NCBI GenBank assembly: GCA_002729765.1 | Contig: PBYV01000068.1 | Coordinates: 1-64,000, forward strand | From: Acidimicrobiaceae bacterium | GTDB lineage: Bacteria > Actinomycetota > Acidimicrobiia > Acidimicrobiales > MedAcidi-G1 | DNA: 64,000 nucleotides | Direction: 5' to 3' | In this document: positions 58,391 to 64,000 of the stretch, in pieces | Position numbering within the stretch: position 1 is the first letter of the stretch | How the letters are laid out: every line of letters begins with the position of its first letter | Notes under the pieces: generated by a model | The model's database searches: none | Told to the model about the DNA's origin: nothing | Seen by the model: the letters and a program-made list of their open reading frames with translations, nothing else | Translations under genes and position numbers: made by a program

Positions 58391-60838
58391 ATGTCGACAG
58401 GAATCCCTGATAGAGCCCAAGTTGTGATAATTGGTGGTGGAATAATCGGTGCAAGTGTTGCCTACCATTTAACAAAACGGGGAATTTCTGATGTAGTTGT
58501 TCTAGAACAAGGGCAACTCACTGGTGGCACCACTTGGCATGCTGCTGGTCTTGTTTCTCAACTTAAATCAACTTATTCACTCACAAAATTAGCTACATAT
58601 TCTGCTCGTTTATTTGAAGAATTAGAAGAGGAAACTGGTCAAGCAACTGGCTATAGAACACCTGGGTCAATTTCAGTTGCTGCCGATCAAGAAAGATGGG
58701 AAGAACTCAAAAGAGGAATCTCTATGGCTTCGACAGTTGGTGTCGAAATTCGTGAAATAGAAATGGACGAATTAAACGAATTATGGCCCCTAATTAATAC
58801 CGATGATTTAGTTGGTGCTCTCTACATCCCTAAAGATGGTATTACGTCTCCGGTGGATACGACGATGTCTTTAATAAAAGGAGCTAGAAATGGTGGCGCT
58901 CAAGTTTTTGAAGGTGTATCTGTTAAGTCATTAACTAAAAAAGATGGTGTTTGCACAGGCATCGAAACCGAGGACGGCCTAATAATTGAAGCTGAAACTG
59001 TAGTAATGGCAGGAGGTATGTGGACAAGGCAGTTAGCAGAAACAATCGGAGTAAATGTCCCCTTACAGGCATGTGAACACTTCTACATAGTTACCGAACC
59101 TTTGGAAAATGTCTTAAATGGAATGCCGACCCTACGAGATCCTGGAAATTACACATATTTTAAAGAAGAGACCGGCAAAATAATGGCGGGCTTCTTTGAA
59201 CCTAGAGCAAAAATATGGAACCTTGAAGGAATACCGAGAGATTTTTTATTTGGAACCCTTCCAGAAGATTGGGAGCACATAGGTCCGATATTTGAAGCTG
59301 CTTGCCATAGAGTTCCAGCCTTAGCCGATATCGGCATTCAACTTTTTTTCAATGGGCCTGAAGCATTCACCCCTGATGGAACTTTTTACTTGGGAGAATC
59401 ACCTGAAGTCGAAAGATGTTTCATTGCATCAGGTTTCAACTCGGTCGGAATTCAAAGTGCAGGTGGCGTCGGGTGGGTTCTTGCAGATTGGATAATCGAT
59501 GGACAAGCTCCTATGGATCTGACGAGTGTGGACATTTCACGTGCATTTAGCTTCCAAAGCGACCTTTCTTATCTCGAAGATCGTATTTCAGAATCTCTTG
59601 GACTCTTATATGCAATGCATTGGCCTTTCAGACAATACGAATCAGCAAGAGGAATAAGAACAAGTGCTCTCCACGATCGACTGGATGAAGCAGGTGCAGT
59701 GTTCGGAGAAACAGCAGGCTGGGAACGTCCAAACTGGTACGCAAATAAAGGACAAGATCGTGTGTACAAATACTCCTACGGTAAACAAAACTGGCATACA
59801 AACATGCTTACCGAGTGCAAAGCCGTTCGAGAGGCTGTTGGTGTTTTTGATCAAAGTTCTTTCGCAAAATTCTCCGTTACAGGAACTGACGCCTTAGAAG
59901 TTTTAAATTCAATTAGTGCAAATGACATAGATGTTGAATCTGGTCGTGGCGTTTATACCCAATGGCTTAATGATCGTGGCGGAATTGAAGCCGATTTAAC
60001 TGTCAACAGACTCGAAGAAAACAAATTTTGGGTTGTCACTTCTGCTGCCTCTCAAACTAAAGATTTTTCATGGTTGACACGAGCTAGTAACAAAAAATCT
60101 GTAACGATTGAAGATATCACTGAAGATTTCTCAGTGATCGGGGTCATGGGACCCTACGCCCGAGATACTTTAAGTCCTATTTCATCAGTTGATTTGTCGA
60201 ATGAAAACTTTTCTTTTGGATCAATAAATCCTTTAGAAATAGCGGGAATTGAATGTCAAGCTCTACGCATGAGCTACGTGGGTGAGCTCGGTTGGGAAAT
60301 ATATGTTCCAACAATCAACGCAATAATTGTTTTCGAAGAAATTATGGAATCTGGCAACAACTTCGGAATTTGTCTTGCCGGTTATCATGCTATGAACTCC
60401 CTGAGACTGGAATCAGGTTATCGACATTGGGGTCATGACATTACAGCCGTAGATACACCTCTTGAAGCCGGTTTAAGTTTTGCAGTGGCGTGGGATAAGC
60501 CACACGCATTTGTTGGAAAAGACTCCTTAGTCAACCAGCGAGACGAGATTAGAACAAAAAAGTTGCTCCAATTCAGGATTGAAGATCAAGAAATTCTGAG
60601 TTATCACGATGATCCTATTTTTCGTGATGGAAAAATCGTGGGCACGACCACTGGTGGAATGTGGAGTTACACACAAGACAGATGCCTTACTATGGGGTAC
60701 GCACATAACGATGATGGTGTGAATAAATCTTGGATTGATTCAGGGGCATGGGAAGTTGAAGTGGCAACGCGTCGATTAAAAGTCACACCATCGATAAAAA
60801 GTTTCTATGATCCAAATAAAGAGAAAATCCGCTTGTAA
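58391..60838 (+). CDS. Dimethylglycine/sarcosine dehydrogenase-like FAD protein with GcvT domain
   Basis: VVIIGGGIIGASVAYHL, TTWHAAGLVSQL, C-terminal GcvT fold with MSYVGELGWEIYVP. ATG 58391 is likelier than 58331. Confidence 0.93.
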   Translation: MSTGIPDRAQVVIIGGGIIGASVAYHLTKRGISDVVVLEQGQLTGGTTWHAAGLVSQLKSTYSLTKLATYSARLFEELEEETGQATGYRTPGSISVAADQERWEELKRGISMASTVGVEIREIEMDELNELWPLINTDDLVGALYIPKDGITSPVDTTMSLIKGARNGGAQVFEGVSVKSLTKKDGVCTGIETEDGLIIEAETVVMAGGMWTRQLAETIGVNVPLQACEHFYIVTEPLENVLNGMPTLRDPGNYTYFKEETGKIMAGFFEPRAKIWNLEGIPRDFLFGTLPEDWEHIGPIFEAACHRVPALADIGIQLFFNGPEAFTPDGTFYLGESPEVERCFIASGFNSVGIQSAGGVGWVLADWIIDGQAPMDLTSVDISRAFSFQSDLSYLEDRISESLGLLYAMHWPFRQYESARGIRTSALHDRLDEAGAVFGETAGWERPNWYANKGQDRVYKYSYGKQNWHTNMLTECKAVREAVGVFDQSSFAKFSVTGTDALEVLNSISANDIDVESGRGVYTQWLNDRGGIEADLTVNRLEENKFWVVTSAASQTKDFSWLTRASNKKSVTIEDITEDFSVIGVMGPYARDTLSPISSVDLSNENFSFGSINPLEIAGIECQALRMSYVGELGWEIYVPTINAIIVFEEIMESGNNFGICLAGYHAMNSLRLESGYRHWGHDITAVDTPLEAGLSFAVAWDKPHAFVGKDSLVNQRDEIRTKKLLQFRIEDQEILSYHDDPIFRDGKIVGTTTGGMWSYTQDRCLTMGYAHNDDGVNKSWIDSGAWEVEVATRRLKVTPSIKSFYDPNKEKIRL

Positions 60839-60868
60839 AACAGACTGGAAAGACTTAGGAAATAAAGA

Positions 60869-63280
60869 ATGAAAGAAGAGTATCAAGCCATAATTGTTGG
60901 TGGTGGCGCAATGGGAGTTGGGCTTTTTTACCATTTAGCTCATGAAGGTTGGACTGATATCTTACTCATTGAGAAAGGAGAGCTAACTTCCGGCTCTACT
61001 TGGCATGCAGCTGGACTTGTACCACATTTCATTGGAAGTCTGAATATGGCAAAGGTACATGCAGCAGCCCCAAAGCTGTACACAGAACTAGAGGAAGAAA
61101 CTGGACTTAGTGCCGGCTGGCATCCAACAGGAGCAATTCGTTTAGCTCTGTCGGATAGTGAAGTGGATTGGTTCCGATATGTAAACGGCATGCTTAATCT
61201 CGTAGAGGTCGAGAGTCATCTTATTTCACCAAATGAAATTCTCGATCATCACCCCTTACTGGATGTAAGTGACGTAAAACTCGGCTTTTGGACACCAAAT
61301 GATGGTTGGAGTGATCCAAGTAGTTCAACCAATGCAATGGCAAAAGGAGCACGCCAACTAGGTGCAGAAGTGGCACGTCACACTCTCGTAACTGACATGA
61401 ATCTTTTACCAGATGGAAAATGGGAAGTTGTAACTGATAAAGGTTCAGTCGTAGCTGAACATGTCGTAAACGCTGCAGGTTGCTATGCCCCTCAGTTGGG
61501 TGAAATGGTTGGTTATGAGGTTCCTATAGTTTCTGTTATTCATCAATATTTAGTTACTGAAGCTATTCCTGAAGTTGCGAAGTTAGATTTTGACCTTCCA
61601 GTTATCCGAGACCCGAGAGCTTCCTGCTATTACAGAAGAGAAATAGATGGCCTAATCGTCGGACCATACGAACGAGAAGGAGCTGAACTCTATGGAGTCG
61701 ACGGAATTGACTGGGATCTTCACTTCTATCTAACACCGCCGAACCATGATGTTTTGTTGCCTTGGCTTGAGCTTGCTGCCAAAAGAATCCCTGTTTTTGC
61801 CGAAGCTGGCATACATACAACTGTTTCAGGTCCTATTACTCACACTCCGGACTCGGGGTATCTTATGGGTCCCGCTCCTGGACTCAAAAATTACTGGGTT
61901 TGCGCAGGTGCGTCTATCGGAGTCACTCAAGGCCCAGGTGCCGGCAAATATTTAGCCCAATGGATGGTTCATGGCCAAACAGAAATAAATGTTGCTGAAA
62001 TGGACCCTAGAAGATTTGGTCCGCATACATACCCAAAGGGCGGCTACACGAGTGCTAAAGCTATTGACGAGTTCCACGAAATGTACCAAGTTCGACCTCC
62101 AGGTGAACAACGTTTTGCTGGTAGACCTATCAAAACAACTCCTGTGTATGAAAAATTTGACAATCTAAATGCTCAGTGGATGGAAATTTTTGGATGGGAA
62201 AGACCCCAGTATTTTGGCATCCCTGAAGATCACTCGTTCAGACGCTCAAATGCTTTCAAGATTGTAGGTCAAGAGTGTCGAAATGTTCGTGAAAATGTTG
62301 GTATTGCAGATCTAACCGCTTTTACAAAAATTGAAGTGACAGGGAAAGACGCTTCAAGTTTGTTGGATCGACTATCAGCTAACAAGCTTCCTTCTAACGT
62401 TGGTGGAATACGTTTAACCCACATGCTTACTCCTCTTGGTGGAATCGAGTGTGAAATGACGATTACCCAGTTAGACCCCGAAAGGTTTTATTTGAATAGT
62501 TCGATTATGGGAGAACTTCATGATTTGGACTGGCTTAAACAACATGTTGGTGAAGATGAAGAGGTTTCAGTTCGTGATGTTACCGACGATATGGCAATTC
62601 TTGCCATTAGCGGACCATCAGCCCGTGATCTACTTCAACCGCTAACAGCAGTAGATCTTTCTAATGATTCTTTTCCTTGGTTGACAGGTCAAGAAATTGA
62701 AATTGCTGATGTTTCTTGTGTAGCTCTGAGAGTCAGTTACGTCGGTGAACTTGGCTGGGAGTTGCATCATCCAATTGATCAAATGATCAACCTTTACACT
62801 GCTTTAATTGATTCTGGTGCTACATACAATTTGAGCCATTACGGATCTTATGCGATGAATTCAATGAGGATAGAAAAGGCTTATAAAGCCTGGGGTTCCG
62901 AGTTAACTACTGAGATCACCCCTATTGAAGCACGCTTGGAAAGATTCATTGACCTTTCGCGCAATTTCCTCGGTTCTGATGTTGTGAATAAAAGAAAATC
63001 AGAAAAACTCGACATGGTGCTTGTTTATTGTGAAGTTGAAACAAATGACACTGATTGTCGCGGAAATGAACCAATTTACGTTGGTGATGATCTAGTTGGT
63101 TTGACCACTAGCGGCACATGGAGTCATACCGCAGATAAAAGTATCGCTTTTGCCTATGTGTCGCCGGAGTTGGAGTCGCCTGGATCTGTTTTTGAAATTG
63201 AAATCATGAATAAAAGATGCCGTGCTACCGTCCTAAAAGATGCTGTAGTTGATCCACTGAATGAGAAAATAAGAAAATAG
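60869..63280 (+). CDS. Dimethylglycine/sarcosine dehydrogenase-like FAD protein with GcvT domain (tandem paralog)
   Basis: AIIVGGGAMGVGLFYHL, STWHAAGLVPHF, VSYVGELGWELHHP. Confidence 0.93.
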   Translation: MKEEYQAIIVGGGAMGVGLFYHLAHEGWTDILLIEKGELTSGSTWHAAGLVPHFIGSLNMAKVHAAAPKLYTELEEETGLSAGWHPTGAIRLALSDSEVDWFRYVNGMLNLVEVESHLISPNEILDHHPLLDVSDVKLGFWTPNDGWSDPSSSTNAMAKGARQLGAEVARHTLVTDMNLLPDGKWEVVTDKGSVVAEHVVNAAGCYAPQLGEMVGYEVPIVSVIHQYLVTEAIPEVAKLDFDLPVIRDPRASCYYRREIDGLIVGPYEREGAELYGVDGIDWDLHFYLTPPNHDVLLPWLELAAKRIPVFAEAGIHTTVSGPITHTPDSGYLMGPAPGLKNYWVCAGASIGVTQGPGAGKYLAQWMVHGQTEINVAEMDPRRFGPHTYPKGGYTSAKAIDEFHEMYQVRPPGEQRFAGRPIKTTPVYEKFDNLNAQWMEIFGWERPQYFGIPEDHSFRRSNAFKIVGQECRNVRENVGIADLTAFTKIEVTGKDASSLLDRLSANKLPSNVGGIRLTHMLTPLGGIECEMTITQLDPERFYLNSSIMGELHDLDWLKQHVGEDEEVSVRDVTDDMAILAISGPSARDLLQPLTAVDLSNDSFPWLTGQEIEIADVSCVALRVSYVGELGWELHHPIDQMINLYTALIDSGATYNLSHYGSYAMNSMRIEKAYKAWGSELTTEITPIEARLERFIDLSRNFLGSDVVNKRKSEKLDMVLVYCEVETNDTDCRGNEPIYVGDDLVGLTTSGTWSHTADKSIAFAYVSPELESPGSVFEIEIMNKRCRATVLKDAVVDPLNEKIRK

Positions 63281-64000
63281 ATGAACGAAGAATCTACTGC
63301 AAAAAGATCTGGTGGGCGTAGTGCTCGAATAGCTAAGCGCTCAGCGCCACCACCACCGGAATCTAGGGCTGTTAAACCGGGTATGCCTGGTGGCTCATTT
63401 CAGCCACTAAGTGTCTCGCAGATGGAGAAGATTTTTGATTCCGCTCTTGAACTACTTGAAGAAGTGGGGATGGCACAAGCAATTCCTGAATTCATTGATC
63501 TAGTTACTTCTAATGGAGGGACCTTCACTTCTGAAGAACGTCTTTTGTTTCCGAAAGAGCTAGTTCGTTCGATGATAGATGCAGCAGCTAAAGAATTCAC
63601 GCTTTTCGGTTTTGATGAAAAACACAATCTTGAAATAGGGGGTGATCGAGTTCATTTTTCCACTGGCGGTGCTGCTGTTCTTATACTCGATCATGAAACA
63701 TCTACTTTCAGAGACAGTCAACTCAAGGATATTTTTAACATTGGCAGGATAATTGACAAATCCGACAACATTCACATGTACGTCAGAACCGTCGTGGCAC
63801 GTGATATGGAGTCTTCTAAAGATTTAGATTTTAATACTGCGTATGCTGCGATGAGTAGCACTACCAAGCCAATTGGCACATCTTTTTTTCACCCTGACCA
63901 TGTTCACGACATGTCCAAAATGTTCAATATTGCCCTCACAGGAAATCCTGATTCTGATGAATTTCGGAAACGTCCTTTTTGTATAGCCAACAATACGTTC
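63281..64000 (+). CDS. Trimethylamine/methylamine methyltransferase MttB-family protein (3' truncated by window)
   Basis: Not in the ORF track. Translated by eye from ATG 63281: MNEESTAKRSGGRSARIAKRSAPPPPESRAVKPGMPGGSFQPLSVSQMEKIFDSALELLEEVG...; open to the window end. Confidence 0.85.
   Translation, partial: MNEESTAKRSGGRSARIAKRSAPPPPESRAVKPGMPGGSFQPLSVSQMEKIFDSALELLEEVGMAQAIPEFIDLVTSNGGTFTSEERLLFPKELVRSMIDAAAKEFTLFGFDEKHNLEIGGDRVHFSTGGAAVLILDHETSTFRDSQLKDIFNIGRIIDKSDNIHMYVRTVVARDMESSKDLDFNTAYAAMSSTTKPIGTSFFHPDHVHDMSKMFNIALTGNPDSDEFRKRPFCIANNTF

Noticed and set aside
1-64000. CRISPR arrays, tRNA/rRNA genes, prophage or transposon remnants
   Set aside because: None recognised: no spaced direct repeats, no tRNA-like cloverleaf in the short intergenic gaps, no integrase or transposase ORF.

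Overview
Gene-dense, AT-rich bacterial chromosome segment of about 59 protein-coding genes. I saw no rRNA, tRNA, CRISPR, IS element or phage module. The lipoproteins and gene families suggest a marine, low-GC actinobacterium (Acidimicrobiia-like); this is inference only. The content is almost entirely catabolic. (i) 1-8.5 kb: a P450/SDR/PEP-utilizing-domain/carboxymuconolactone-decarboxylase (CMD/AhpD-like)/SnoaL-fold island. (ii) 8.6-18.4 kb: NMT1/THI5-type ABC importer plus reductive pyrimidine/hydantoin catabolism. (iii) 19.8-37.8 kb: polyamine uptake and catabolism (PotABCD, agmatinase, PuuB/PuuD-like proteins, class-III aminotransferases, a C45 N-acyltransferase/amidase). (iv) 38.8-39.5 kb: a VapBC-like toxin-antitoxin pair with a long near-perfect palindromic operator. 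(v) 43.8-52.4 kb: nucleoside/deoxyribose catabolism with a split ALDH16-like pair, deoC, a phosphohexomutase-family mutase, PNP and psuG. (vi) 52.4-56.8 kb: an acetoin-dehydrogenase-type complex with AcoX. (vii) 56.9-64 kb: a quaternary/methylated amine demethylation island (Rieske oxygenase, two DMGDH-like flavoproteins, MttB-family methyltransferase). The most notable observation is an AhpD/CMD-like gene whose reading frame is interrupted by one in-frame TGA at 4197-4199. The TGA falls at the second Cys of the redox CxxC motif (CDI-U), and a stem-loop with a GG-starting apical loop lies 20 nt downstream. This is a strong candidate selenoprotein, which the ORF track splits into two ORFs.
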